Translations under genes and position numbers: made by a program
Shown: positions 8,966-17,194 of the stretch, one piece after another
Numbering within the stretch: the stretch's first letter is position 1
Layout of the letters: each line of letters begins with the position of its first letter
Notes under the pieces: generated by a model
Database searches by the model: none
Seen by the model: only the letters and a program-made list of their open reading frames with translations
What the model was told of the DNA's origin: nothing
Source of the DNA: a virus
IMG/VR virus record: IMGVR_UViG_3300009128_001551
Span: 1 to 64,000 of that record
Direction: 5' to 3' (one strand)
Length of the DNA stretch: 64,000 nt

Positions 8966-8973
8966 ATATTTAT
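8966..8973 (+). promoter_or_regulatory. ATATTTAT motif upstream of intron endonuclease
   Basis: Exact ATATTTAT ending 21 nt before the endonuclease ATG, with a GGTAAAGCTTTACC inverted repeat just upstream (8944-8957). T4 intron endonuclease genes are known to be driven by late promoters inside the intron; this could be the equivalent here. Confidence 0.4.
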
Positions 8974-8994
8974 ACATGTAAGGAGAAAACACCT

Positions 8995-9831
8995 ATGAGC
9001 GCGGGACAAAAATACAAGTGTGAAGTATGCGGTAAAACCTTCAAGGCCATAACAAATACTCATCTTAAAAAACATAATATGACAACAACCGACTACAAAT
9101 CAAAATTTCCAGAATCAATAATGGGTAATTTTGATAGATTTTCTGATTGGCGAAATTCTGAAGAAAATAGGCAAAACTGTCAAAAAATGGCAGATAAAGT
9201 TTACGGGACAAAAGAAATACGAGAAAGAAAGGCGAAAAGCTGTCGTAAAGCCACTCAAAGCAAAGAGTATAGAGAATCACAGTCAAAACTAATGAAGAAA
9301 AAGATTAGTGAATCACCAGAAAGCTTTCCACGATTGTTTATTGGAAAGAAAGGTGTGACTGACTGGATGAAAAAGTCAAATTATGAAAGATGGGTAATTA
9401 GATATGGTGTTGAAGAAGCAGACAAGCGTCAGGAGAACTGGCATAGCAAAAATATATTGCCATCATGTTCTAAGAATACAAAGCCTGAACAAATGTTTGC
9501 TAGTATTTTAGTTGCGATTAATATTCAATATGAAACTCAAAAATCTGTAAAAAGATATGTTTGTGATTTTTATATTCCCAAGTATAATACCATTGTTGAG
9601 ATCGATGGTGATTATTGGCATGCAAATCCATCTAAGTTTTCTTCTGAAGATTTAATTGGTGGAAAGAAACTGCTTGCAAAAGAAATATGGGAATATGATA
9701 AAAAGAAAACAAGTGTAATCGAAGAAAGCGGATTTAGAGTTATAAGATATTGGGAAAGCGAACTAAAAATTATTTCACACAATAAAATTTTTGAAGATAT
9801 AGTCCATACTGCTACGAAAGTAGTAGATTAG
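8995..9831 (+). CDS. Intron-encoded homing endonuclease, Vsr/EDxHD-like with N-terminal zinc finger
   Basis: A 278-aa protein; ATG 8995 is chosen over upstream codons because of AAGGAG 9 nt before it. Residues 7-27 form a C2H2 finger (C9, C12, H23, H27; MucR-like 'CGKTFKAITNTHLKKH'). The centre has basic helical repeats (NSEE, SKEYRESQSKLM) of the type that contact DNA. The C-terminal 100 residues are Vsr/DUF559-like: PEQMFASIL, RYVCDFYIPKYN, TIVEIDGDYWHANP and FRVIRYWESEL, the pattern of the EDxHD homing endonuclease family, which was first characterised from a Bacillus phage recA intron. It would cleave intronless recA and spread the intron. The stop codon lies in P9 of the ribozyme. Confidence 0.85.
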   Translation: MSAGQKYKCEVCGKTFKAITNTHLKKHNMTTTDYKSKFPESIMGNFDRFSDWRNSEENRQNCQKMADKVYGTKEIRERKAKSCRKATQSKEYRESQSKLMKKKISESPESFPRLFIGKKGVTDWMKKSNYERWVIRYGVEEADKRQENWHSKNILPSCSKNTKPEQMFASILVAINIQYETQKSVKRYVCDFYIPKYNTIVEIDGDYWHANPSKFSSEDLIGGKKLLAKEIWEYDKKKTSVIEESGFRVIRYWESELKIISHNKIFEDIVHTATKVVD

Positions 9832-9835
9832 CAAG

Positions 9836-10333
9836 AGAGCAATACCTTTTCATGCTTCAACTAGAATAAAGCTAGGAGCTGGACAGCAGATAAAGGATGG
9901 TGATGATGTCATCGGAATTCATGTGTCTGCAAAGACAATTAAAAATAAGGTTGCCCCTCCATTTAGAAAAATAAATTTTGAGATTCACTTTGGTGTGGGA
10001 ATTAAAGAGCACGAGCAAATTTTTGATCTTTTGAGAAAGCACGGGCCTGAGACTGTTAATGGAAAGGAGATCTTGCTAGCAGGCACAGGTGGATGGAAGA
10101 CCATGAGTGTAACAGATGTAAAGACAGGTGAGATCGTCATAGATAAAAAATTTAGAAAAAATGAATTTTGCGATATCATGAGAAACACAGAATATAGCCA
10201 GTATGTCGATGACATTCTTGAGATAGCGATGGTAAAACAATTCAGCATAGATGAAGCTAGCATTGACTTAGAGTCGTATGAAGAGATGAAATCTCTATCT
10301 GAAGACGTTTTAATTGTTGATCCAGAGGATTAA
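9836..10333 (+). CDS. RecA/UvsX recombinase, exon 2 (C-terminal part)
   Basis: In-frame continuation of recA after the intron: RAIPFHASTRIKLGAGQQ follows TTPGG of exon 1, matching the conserved 'TTPGGxAxxFxASxR' of RecA. It contains the KNKVAPPFRKINFEIHFGVGI stretch (RecA 'VKNKvApPf..a.f.i.yg.Gi') followed by about 115 residues unlike cellular RecA, with an acidic end. A gene finder would start it at GTG 9923, which would drop 29 real codons. The end overlaps the ribosome site of the next gene (AGAGGATTAAG). Confidence 0.85.
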   Translation, partial: RAIPFHASTRIKLGAGQQIKDGDDVIGIHVSAKTIKNKVAPPFRKINFEIHFGVGIKEHEQIFDLLRKHGPETVNGKEILLAGTGGWKTMSVTDVKTGEIVIDKKFRKNEFCDIMRNTEYSQYVDDILEIAMVKQFSIDEASIDLESYEEMKSLSEDVLIVDPED

Positions 10334-10336
10334 GCT

Positions 10337-11308
10337 TTGCAAGGCTCAGGGTCTCGTGATTTAATTCTGATTATTGATGGATTAAATCTGTTTACTCGTC
10401 ACTTTGTTGCAAATCCTGCTGTGTCATCGACAGGTGAACAGGTAGGTGGTGTCGTAGGATTTCTATATTCAATGATAGGAATGGTTGAAAAATACAACCC
10501 TAAAAAAGTAATTGTTGCCTGGGAGTCGGGTGGGTCGTCTAGAAAAAGATCAATCTACTCTGAGTATAAACAGAAGCGAAGACCGGCAAAGCTAAATAGA
10601 TTCTATGGTGATGAACTTCCAGATACTGTTAATAATAGAAACAGTCAGGTTTCTCTCATCATAGAGCTGTTAAATAACACTCCTGTGTGTCAGATATATG
10701 TTCCAGACTGTGAAGCAGATGACGTAATCGGATATATCTGTAAATACAAATATGCAGATAATAAAAAGCTAATAATTTCATCAGATAAAGATTTTTATCA
10801 GCTTCTAGATAAAAGTACAATAATATTTTCACCAACCTGGAAAAAATTAGTGACGTCAAAAGAGGTAAGAGAAAAGTTTAAAATATCTCCACAAAATTTT
10901 TGTCTTGCAAAGTCAGTTTGCGGAGATCCGGCAGACAATATTGACGGAGTGCAAGGTGTTGGATTTAAAACTCTTGCCAATAGGTTTCCAATGATGAGTG
11001 AAAAGTCTGATGTTTTGATTGATGACGTCATCAGGCACTCACGTGACATGGTTGAGTCTGGAAGTAAAGTAAAAGCATACTTGAACATTCTTAATTTAGA
11101 AGGTGTAATTAGAAGAAATTGGAAACTAATACTACTTGACACGAACAACTTATCTGCAAGTCAGATAAAGAAGATAAATGACAGTATTGATATGTTTGAT
11201 CCTACAAGAAACAAGATGAAAATGATGAGAATTTTTATTAGAGAGGGAATTCAGACGTTTAATGTTGATAGAATGTTTTTAGCATGCAGAAACCTGGAGA
11301 AAAAGTGA
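10337..11308 (+). CDS. 5'-3' exonuclease / flap endonuclease (FEN, RNase H-like)
   Basis: A 323-aa PIN/FEN family nuclease of the T4 RNase H and T5 exonuclease type, removing RNA primers and 5' flaps. It starts at TTG 10337, 3 nt after recA. Metal-binding motifs: LIIDGLNL at residues 9-16; SIYSEYKQKRR in the helical arch region; CEADDVIGYI; SSDKDFYQLL. The helix-3-turn-helix motif follows as GDPADNIDGVQGVGFKTLA. The position between recombinase and helicase suits Okazaki-fragment processing together with the Pol enzymes. Confidence 0.88.
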   Translation: MQGSGSRDLILIIDGLNLFTRHFVANPAVSSTGEQVGGVVGFLYSMIGMVEKYNPKKVIVAWESGGSSRKRSIYSEYKQKRRPAKLNRFYGDELPDTVNNRNSQVSLIIELLNNTPVCQIYVPDCEADDVIGYICKYKYADNKKLIISSDKDFYQLLDKSTIIFSPTWKKLVTSKEVREKFKISPQNFCLAKSVCGDPADNIDGVQGVGFKTLANRFPMMSEKSDVLIDDVIRHSRDMVESGSKVKAYLNILNLEGVIRRNWKLILLDTNNLSASQIKKINDSIDMFDPTRNKMKMMRIFIREGIQTFNVDRMFLACRNLEKK

Positions 11309-12687
11309 GCACTGAGATAGACACAGCATGCTTTAAACAGTATGGAAAACAGTTTCAGGAGAAAATATTTCAGTGCTTATTGACAGATAAACAGTGGGCA
11401 TCACAGCTATCTGAGGTGATGACACCTGACTATTTTGATGTAAGATATCTAAAGTATCTAACGGGAAAATATTTTGACTATCATGAGACGTATAAGTCAT
11501 TTCCAACATTGTCTCTACTTATAACAATTATTAGAGACGAGCTGCGTGAAGGTCACGATGTTCTTTTGCGAGATCAGATAATTGAGTTTCTTCACAGGGT
11601 TAAGACAAATCCTGATATGGGAGATCTACAGTTTGTCAAGGATAAGACGCTTGACTTTTGCAAAAAGCAGGCTTTAAAAGATGCTCTAGAAAAGGCTGTT
11701 GAGCTTATATCAACAGATAGATATGAGTCTGTTATTGATGTAATAAAAGATGCCCTTTCTGTCGGAACACCATCATCTATCGGTCATGATTTTTTTGACG
11801 ATGCAAACGTTAGATTTTCTAAGACTGCGAGATCAACATGTCCGACTGGAATTAAGCAGCTTGATAAAAAGAGCGTTCTGAATGGAGGGCTGGGAAGAGG
11901 AGAGATAGGCGTCATCATTGCAAGCACAGGAGGAGGAAAGTCACATTTTCTCGTTCATGTGGGTTCAGAGGCATTAAGAATAGGAAAAAATGTTGTTCAC
12001 TATACATTTGAGCTGTCTGAAGCATGTGTGGGTCTTAGATATGATTCAAACCTCTGTAATATACCAAATAATGATGTGATAGATAGAAAGGATGAGATCT
12101 TATCTATGTATGAGGGGATGGATCTTGGAAGGCTGATCATAAAGTCATTCCCAACAGGTTCAGCAACGATCATGACTATAAGAAATCACTTAGAAAAATT
12201 ATTGCTTAGGTCATTTATTCCAAGTCTCATCATAATTGACTATGCTGATATCATGAGATCATCAAGAAAGCATGAAAGTCTAAGGCACGAGTTAAAATCA
12301 ATCTATGAAGAGATAAGAAATTTTGCAATGGACCTAAACGTACCTGTCTGGACCGCAAGCCAAGCCCATAGAGAATCGGCGAATTCATCAATCATAGGTC
12401 TTGAAAATATGTCTGAAGCCTATGGCAAGGCGATGGTGTCAGATATTGTTTTATCTCTCTCAAGGAAGTCATCTGAGAAGGCATCTGGAGAGGGTAGGTT
12501 GTTTGTTGCAAAAAACAGGGCGGGAAAGGATGGAATATTATTTCCTGTCAAACTAGATACGTCTATGTCAAAATTTGTTATTGTAGAAGGTAGCGATGAA
12601 TTATCTATTGACGAGGTGATGGCGTCAGACAATGCATCTATGAAAGGGCTTCTTAGAAGTAAATGGAAGGAAATTAATGACAAATAG
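11305..12687 (+). CDS. Replicative DNA helicase, DnaB/gp41-like
   Basis: About 460 aa. The GTG at 11305 (GTGA overlap with the exonuclease stop) is preferred over ATG 11284 because GGAGAAAA precedes it directly. The N-terminal 130 residues are helical, as in DnaB/gp41. RecA-fold motor: RGEIGVIIASTGGGKSHFL (Walker A around residues 207-214), PSLIIIDYADIM (Walker B), VPVWTASQAHRES (sensor) and the KNRAGKDGI arginine region. It unwinds the fork ahead of the polymerase as a hexamer on the lagging strand. No primase gene is visible in this window, and the protein has no primase domain. Confidence 0.88.
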   Translation: MSTEIDTACFKQYGKQFQEKIFQCLLTDKQWASQLSEVMTPDYFDVRYLKYLTGKYFDYHETYKSFPTLSLLITIIRDELREGHDVLLRDQIIEFLHRVKTNPDMGDLQFVKDKTLDFCKKQALKDALEKAVELISTDRYESVIDVIKDALSVGTPSSIGHDFFDDANVRFSKTARSTCPTGIKQLDKKSVLNGGLGRGEIGVIIASTGGGKSHFLVHVGSEALRIGKNVVHYTFELSEACVGLRYDSNLCNIPNNDVIDRKDEILSMYEGMDLGRLIIKSFPTGSATIMTIRNHLEKLLLRSFIPSLIIIDYADIMRSSRKHESLRHELKSIYEEIRNFAMDLNVPVWTASQAHRESANSSIIGLENMSEAYGKAMVSDIVLSLSRKSSEKASGEGRLFVAKNRAGKDGILFPVKLDTSMSKFVIVEGSDELSIDEVMASDNASMKGLLRSKWKEINDK

Positions 12688-12704
12688 GCCGACAGGAGCT
12701 CACT

Positions 12705-15158
12705 ATGGCAAAAGTTGATAAAGTGATTGATGCTAGTGTTGATTATTTTAGCGGAGATCACTTAGCAGCAACAGTTTTTGCCACAAAATATGCGCTAACA
12801 GACAGCAATGGAGATGTTCTTGAGTTAACGCCAGACGATATGCATCGAAGACTGGCTTCTGAGTTTGCAAGGATTGAGTCAAATTATCCCAACCCAATGA
12901 CTGAGGATGAGATCTATGACCTTCTCTCGACGTGGCAGGTGGTTCCGCAAGGTTCACCCATGTCTGGAATTGGAAATGATCACCAGCTACAGTCATTATC
13001 AAACTGTTTTGTCATCGACTCTCCTTCTGACTCATATGCAGGAATTCTTCACACTGATCAGGAGCAGGTCCAGATAATGAAACGCCGCGGAGGAGTGGGT
13101 TTTGACATCTCGAATATCAGACCAAAGGGCCTCGCAACGTCAAATGCTGCTCGAACAACTGACGGCATCGGCATCTTCATGGAGCGCTTTTCAAACTCTA
13201 CGAGAGAAGTAGCCCAGGGCGGACGACGCGGAGCCTTATTAATTTCGATCGATTGCCGTCATCCTGAGATCGAAACGTTCATCAATATAAAACGCGATCT
13301 CAAGAAGGTAACCGGTGCCAATATTTCAATTCGTTTGAATGATGAATTTATGATCGCCGCCAAAAACGACGAAGAATATCAGCTTCAATGGCCAGTTGAT
13401 TCTGATAATCCAGCAATCACAAAAACTGTAAGAGCGTCAGAAGTCTGGGATCAGATTGTAGATTCAGCGTGGTCAATGGCCGAACCTGGAATATTTTTCT
13501 GGGATAATGTGATCAATAACTCAATTCCTGACTGCTATGCAGATGTAGGCTTTAAAACAGTGTCAAGTAACCCGTGCGGAGAGATAATTTTGAGCCCGCG
13601 CGACAGTTGCCGGTTGATGGTTGTGAACCTCACAAAGTTTGTTCAGAAGCCGTTTGAGACTCATGCTAGGTTCAATTGGACAAAGTTTGCAACAGTTGTT
13701 CAGAAGTCCCAGAGGCTAATGGATGATCTGATCGATCTTGAGGTAGAGCAGGTTGATAAGATAATAGATAAGATAGCTAACGATCCTGAGCCTGAAAACA
13801 TTAAGAGAATTGAGATCGACCTATGGAAGGGAGTCAAGCGACAGGCACTACGAGGCCGTCGAACAGGCTTGGGTGTTACAGGTGTCGCCGACACTCTTGC
13901 GATGCTAGGCATCAGATACGGATCAGAGAAATCTGTCAAGGTTGTTGAAAAGATCTACAAAAACCTCGGCGTCAATTCTCACATCTCATCGTGTATAATG
14001 GCTGGAGAGAGAGGTACATTTCCTGTCTTCTCTCATGCGAGTGAGTCAGGTAACCCACATCTTGAAAAGCTCTTGCGATCAAGCGATGAGCTTTATGATC
14101 TATATGAAAGAAACGGTAGGAGAAATATTGCGCTTACTACAACGGCGCCCGCTGGTTCAGTTTCAACTTTAACCCAAACATCATCAGGAATTGAGCCGGT
14201 TTTTATGTTAACATACACTCGTAGAAGAAAGATAACTCATGGTGAAAATGTTGAGGCAAGCTTCGTCGACGACATGGGTGATAAGTGGGTCGAGTATGAC
14301 GTTCATCATCACGGTGTCCAGAGATGGGTTGACGTAACAGAAAACGATAATATTGAGGAATCACCGTATTGGGAAGCAACGGCTTCAGAAATTGACTGGC
14401 TGCGGAGGGTTGAGATCCAAGCTGCAGCACAAAAGTGGATAGATCACTCAATAGCAAGCACCTGCAACCTTCCTGCTAACGTGTCAAAGGAAGCTGTTAG
14501 AGAGATCTACGAGAAGGCGTGGGAATCAGGTTGCAAGGGTTTCACAGTGTATAGAGAGGGTTCTCGTGCAGGCGTTCTAGTTGATAAGAAAAATAACAAC
14601 GAAACGTTTACAACACATTCTGCGCCAAAGAGACCAAATGATCTTGAGTGTGACATTCATCATGTGTCAATTAAGGGTGAGAAGTGGACAATACTCATAG
14701 GTCTGATGAATAGCAAGCCTTACGAAATTCTGGGCGGTCTGTCTGAGTATATTGAAATTCCCAGAAAATATCGAAAAGGCATTATTGTAAAGCATCTAAG
14801 AAAGACGATGAATTCAATATATGATTTAAGATTTGGTGAGAATGGAGATGAGGTTGTTATTAAGAATATTGTGAAGGTGTTTGATAATCCAAATCATACA
14901 TCTTTTACAAGGACGATATCTCTTGCTCTTCGTCACGGCGCACCCGTTCACTATATCTGTGAGCAGCTTCAGAAGGGTGATCGAGATGCTGATCTATTTT
15001 CATTCTCAAAGGTTGTTGCAAGAGTTCTTAAAAATTACATTATTGATGGCTTAGAGCCCGGAGGAAATAAGTCGTGTTCTAGTTGTGGGTCTGAGAATAG
15101 CCTGGCATATCAGGAAGGATGTGTCGCATGTAAATCATGCGGATATAGCAAGTGTTAG
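12705..15158 (+). CDS. Ribonucleoside-diphosphate/triphosphate reductase, class II (B12-dependent)
   Basis: An 817-aa class II RNR (NrdJ/NrdZ-like), converting ribonucleotides to deoxyribonucleotides using adenosylcobalamin. Motifs: LQSLSNCFV (first redox Cys), MKRRGGVGFDIS, NPCGEI (about residue 288; radical Cys and Glu), RRTGLGVTG, TTTAPAGSVS followed by QTSSGIEPVF. The C-terminal end (about 790-815) holds CSSCG, CVACKSCG and a final YSKC, a zinc-ribbon-like, redox tail common in NrdJ. No small subunit gene follows, as expected for class II. GGAGCTCACT precedes the start. It feeds the replication block directly upstream; oxygen-independent but dependent on host or environmental cobalamin. 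Confidence 0.9.
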   Translation: MAKVDKVIDASVDYFSGDHLAATVFATKYALTDSNGDVLELTPDDMHRRLASEFARIESNYPNPMTEDEIYDLLSTWQVVPQGSPMSGIGNDHQLQSLSNCFVIDSPSDSYAGILHTDQEQVQIMKRRGGVGFDISNIRPKGLATSNAARTTDGIGIFMERFSNSTREVAQGGRRGALLISIDCRHPEIETFINIKRDLKKVTGANISIRLNDEFMIAAKNDEEYQLQWPVDSDNPAITKTVRASEVWDQIVDSAWSMAEPGIFFWDNVINNSIPDCYADVGFKTVSSNPCGEIILSPRDSCRLMVVNLTKFVQKPFETHARFNWTKFATVVQKSQRLMDDLIDLEVEQVDKIIDKIANDPEPENIKRIEIDLWKGVKRQALRGRRTGLGVTGVADTLAMLGIRYGSEKSVKVVEKIYKNLGVNSHISSCIMAGERGTFPVFSHASESGNPHLEKLLRSSDELYDLYERNGRRNIALTTTAPAGSVSTLTQTSSGIEPVFMLTYTRRRKITHGENVEASFVDDMGDKWVEYDVHHHGVQRWVDVTENDNIEESPYWEATASEIDWLRRVEIQAAAQKWIDHSIASTCNLPANVSKEAVREIYEKAWESGCKGFTVYREGSRAGVLVDKKNNNETFTTHSAPKRPNDLECDIHHVSIKGEKWTILIGLMNSKPYEILGGLSEYIEIPRKYRKGIIVKHLRKTMNSIYDLRFGENGDEVVIKNIVKVFDNPNHTSFTRTISLALRHGAPVHYICEQLQKGDRDADLFSFSKVVARVLKNYIIDGLEPGGNKSCSSCGSENSLAYQEGCVACKSCGYSKC

Positions 15159-15196
15159 TTAAATAAAAAAAAATATTTCTTCTATAGGTATTGTGT

Positions 15197-15799
15197 ATGA
15201 AGTGGACGACAAAAATATCACCCTTGCTTAAAGAATTTGAGCTGAGAAAGAATCCTGTAATAGTGAGAGTAAATAAGTTTGATGAGAAATCCGCAAAAGA
15301 ATTTCATGAATCAGTTGCACAAGCTCATAACACAGGTCAAAAAGTTATTCCGATCACCATAGACTCATATGGAGGACAGGTTTACAGTTTGATGTCAATG
15401 ATTTCAGCTATAAAACATTCTGAGTTACCTGTTGCTACAATTGTTGAAGGTAAGGCAATGTCATGTGGCGCCATTCTTTTTTCATTTGGAGCGGATGGAT
15501 TGCGGTTCATGGATCCTGATGCCACGCTGATGATCCATGATGTGTCTTCAATGGAACGGGGAAAGGTGGAAGAGATTAAGGCTTCTGCAGAGGAGACTGA
15601 GAGATTAAATCAGATCATTTATAAGATGATGGCAAGAAACTGCGGAAAAAGGGATGATTATTTTTTGAAGCTAGTTCATAAAAAAGGTCACGCAGATTGG
15701 TTTTTAGATTCTGAAGAGGCTAAAAAGCATGGGCTTGCAAATCAGTTAAGAGTGCCTAAGCTCAATATTACAATTACCGCAGATATCGATTTTGAATGA
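15197..15799 (+). CDS. ClpP-like serine protease
   Basis: About 200 aa, ClpP/crotonase fold. ITIDSYGGQVYSLMSM is the ClpP oxyanion 'SPGG' region; GKAMSCGAIL carries the nucleophile Ser89; LMIHDVSS carries His114; an Asp follows in the helix after. Numbering is from ATG 15197, as the TTG at 15191 has no better ribosome site. Phage ClpP-like enzymes are either free proteases or head maturation proteases; there is no capsid or portal gene beside it, and the fold is not fused to a scaffold, so the role is open. Overlaps the thioesterase start by 4 nt (ATGA). Confidence 0.82.
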   Translation: MKWTTKISPLLKEFELRKNPVIVRVNKFDEKSAKEFHESVAQAHNTGQKVIPITIDSYGGQVYSLMSMISAIKHSELPVATIVEGKAMSCGAILFSFGADGLRFMDPDATLMIHDVSSMERGKVEEIKASAEETERLNQIIYKMMARNCGKRDDYFLKLVHKKGHADWFLDSEEAKKHGLANQLRVPKLNITITADIDFE

Positions 15800-16215
15800 T
15801 AGAATATAGAGCTAGAAGGCTTATAAAGTCTGAAGATCTCAATGCGAGAGGGACACTATTTGGAGGAAGACTTCTTGAGTGGTGTGATGAAGAGGCATCA
15901 ATATTTTGTTTTTGCCAGCTTGGAACTAGAAATATTGCAACAGTTCACATGTCAGAAATAAACTTTAGATATCCTGCCAGGCTGGGAGACGTTGTTGAGT
16001 TTGGAACTGATATAGTTAAATTTGGAACAACATCAATAACACTAAAGATGGAAGTAAGAAATAAAAGAACAAAAAAGATACTATTGTCAGTTGATAAGAT
16101 TATATTTGTATCACTAGATGAATTTGATGAACCTCGTCCGCATGGAATTACAAGATTCTCTGGTAAAGGGAGGTGGAAGAAGCTAGAAGGAGAGATAAAG
16201 GAAAGCGATGGATAA
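15796..16215 (+). CDS. Acyl-CoA thioesterase, YciA-like hotdog fold
   Basis: A 139-aa single hotdog domain of the YciA/BACH acyl-CoA thioesterase family. The signature 'N..GTLFGG.LL.W.D' is present (N16, GTLFGG 19-24, W29, D31), followed by HMSEINFRYPARLGDVVEF and the TSITLKMEVRNK strands. These enzymes hydrolyse acyl-CoA to fatty acid and CoA. Translationally coupled to the ClpP-like protease upstream and overlapping the endolysin downstream, so it is expressed with lysis or protein-turnover genes. A host-derived auxiliary metabolic gene is likely; effect on host membrane lipids is speculation. Confidence 0.82.
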   Translation: MIEYRARRLIKSEDLNARGTLFGGRLLEWCDEEASIFCFCQLGTRNIATVHMSEINFRYPARLGDVVEFGTDIVKFGTTSITLKMEVRNKRTKKILLSVDKIIFVSLDEFDEPRPHGITRFSGKGRWKKLEGEIKESDG

Positions 16216-17146
16216 AATATTTTACAATAAGTCAAGCGCAGACAGCCTCGATTGGGATCCCTCCTGGTTCGGGGCTGAATATTTTGACGATGATCTTCTA
16301 AAGGCTGTAAGAAAGTGGCAGAGAGAGAATGATCTAAAGTCTGACGGGCTTGTCGGTCCGATGACGCATAGAAGGATATGGACGGAAAGACAGTCTAACA
16401 TCTCAGACTACAAGCCGAGATCTGTTCCTCACCGTCAGGGGTCTAAGCACATAGTTCACAATAGTCATTTTATTTCAATTGAGTGGGACAAGGTTGTGCT
16501 TTGGGATGAGCCAGGCGGGTTAAAGATGAATCCAGGAACATACTATGATAATAGCAGCAAAGAGGACAGACAGCCGACACACTTTGTCAACCACTGGGAC
16601 GTGTGTCTCAGCTCAGAGTCTTGTGCAAAGGTTCTAAATAATCGGGGAATATCAATTCACTTTTGCATCGATAATGACGGAACGATATACCAGCTTCTTG
16701 ACACACAGCATGGCGCCTGGCATGCAGGAAATCGACACGGAAACAAGAAAGGTATCGGAGTTGAAATTTCTGATGCGTACTATACAAAATATCAGGACTG
16801 GTATGTCAAGAATGGCTTCGGAGAGCGGCCGCTTCAGACAGAAGGATGGGTGCACGGTAATAAGAAAAAGCCATTTTTAGATTTCTACCCAGTTCAGATC
16901 GAGGCGCTTAAGGCTCTCTGGAAGGCGATCCATGTCGGCCTTGGTATCCCGCTTGAGTTCCCAAAAAATTCCCAAGGTGTTCTTGACACAACGATGAATG
17001 ATGACGTAGCAAAAGGAAGGTTCAATGGATTCTGCAACCACTACAACTTCACAAAAAATAAAATTGATTGTGCTGGTCTTGATCTTGATTCTTTGCTAGA
17101 AGAAGTTAAACAAACACCTGTATACTGTCTTGACAGGAGACAATAG
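16208..17146 (+). CDS. Endolysin: peptidoglycan-binding domain plus N-acetylmuramoyl-L-alanine amidase
   Basis: A 312-aa protein with an N-terminal peptidoglycan-binding type 1 domain (about residues 20-62: DDLLKAVRKWQRENDLKSDG, then LVGPMTHRRIW) and an Amidase_2/T7-lysozyme/PGRP domain (about 95-290). Zinc-site pattern: NHWD (about residue 129), GAWHAG (about 173) and, near the end, CNHYNFTKNKIDCAG where His and Cys would complete the site. It cuts the amide bond between muramic acid and the stem peptide. No signal peptide or membrane anchor is visible, so it needs a holin; candidate holin/spanin genes are 33 kb away at 50124-51390. Confidence 0.85.
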   Translation: MDKIFYNKSSADSLDWDPSWFGAEYFDDDLLKAVRKWQRENDLKSDGLVGPMTHRRIWTERQSNISDYKPRSVPHRQGSKHIVHNSHFISIEWDKVVLWDEPGGLKMNPGTYYDNSSKEDRQPTHFVNHWDVCLSSESCAKVLNNRGISIHFCIDNDGTIYQLLDTQHGAWHAGNRHGNKKGIGVEISDAYYTKYQDWYVKNGFGERPLQTEGWVHGNKKKPFLDFYPVQIEALKALWKAIHVGLGIPLEFPKNSQGVLDTTMNDDVAKGRFNGFCNHYNFTKNKIDCAGLDLDSLLEEVKQTPVYCLDRRQ

Positions 17147-17194
17147 CAGTATTTCTTTGATAGTTAGATTATAGGTTATCTATCGGGAGAAAGT

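Larger units (their letters stand above)
8728..9835 (+). mobile_element. Group I intron in recA, with homing endonuclease ORF
   Basis: Self-splicing group I ribozyme, 1108 nt. Visible core: P1 hairpin, exon GGGTGGT (8721-8727) against GCCTCCC (8736-8742) with U.G at the splice site; P element AATTGTCTGGGACG (8777-8790); Q element TAATCAGCAGCC (8863-8874); R element GTTCAGAGACTA (8899-8910); S element AAGATATAGTCC (9794-9805). GACTA (8906-8910) pairs with TAGTC (9800-9804) as P7. A 7-bp P9 hairpin with a GAAA loop spans 9809-9826. The 3' splice after G9835 restores the RecA frame. R and S match the consensus of the phage (T4-type) introns. The ORF sits between R and S and ends in P9, so the end of the ORF also encodes ribozyme core. 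Confidence 0.88.

Noticed and set aside
8911-8994. TTG 8911 as start of the homing endonuclease
   Set aside because: No ribosome site, and the region contains intron core and a candidate promoter; ATG 8995 has AAGGAG.
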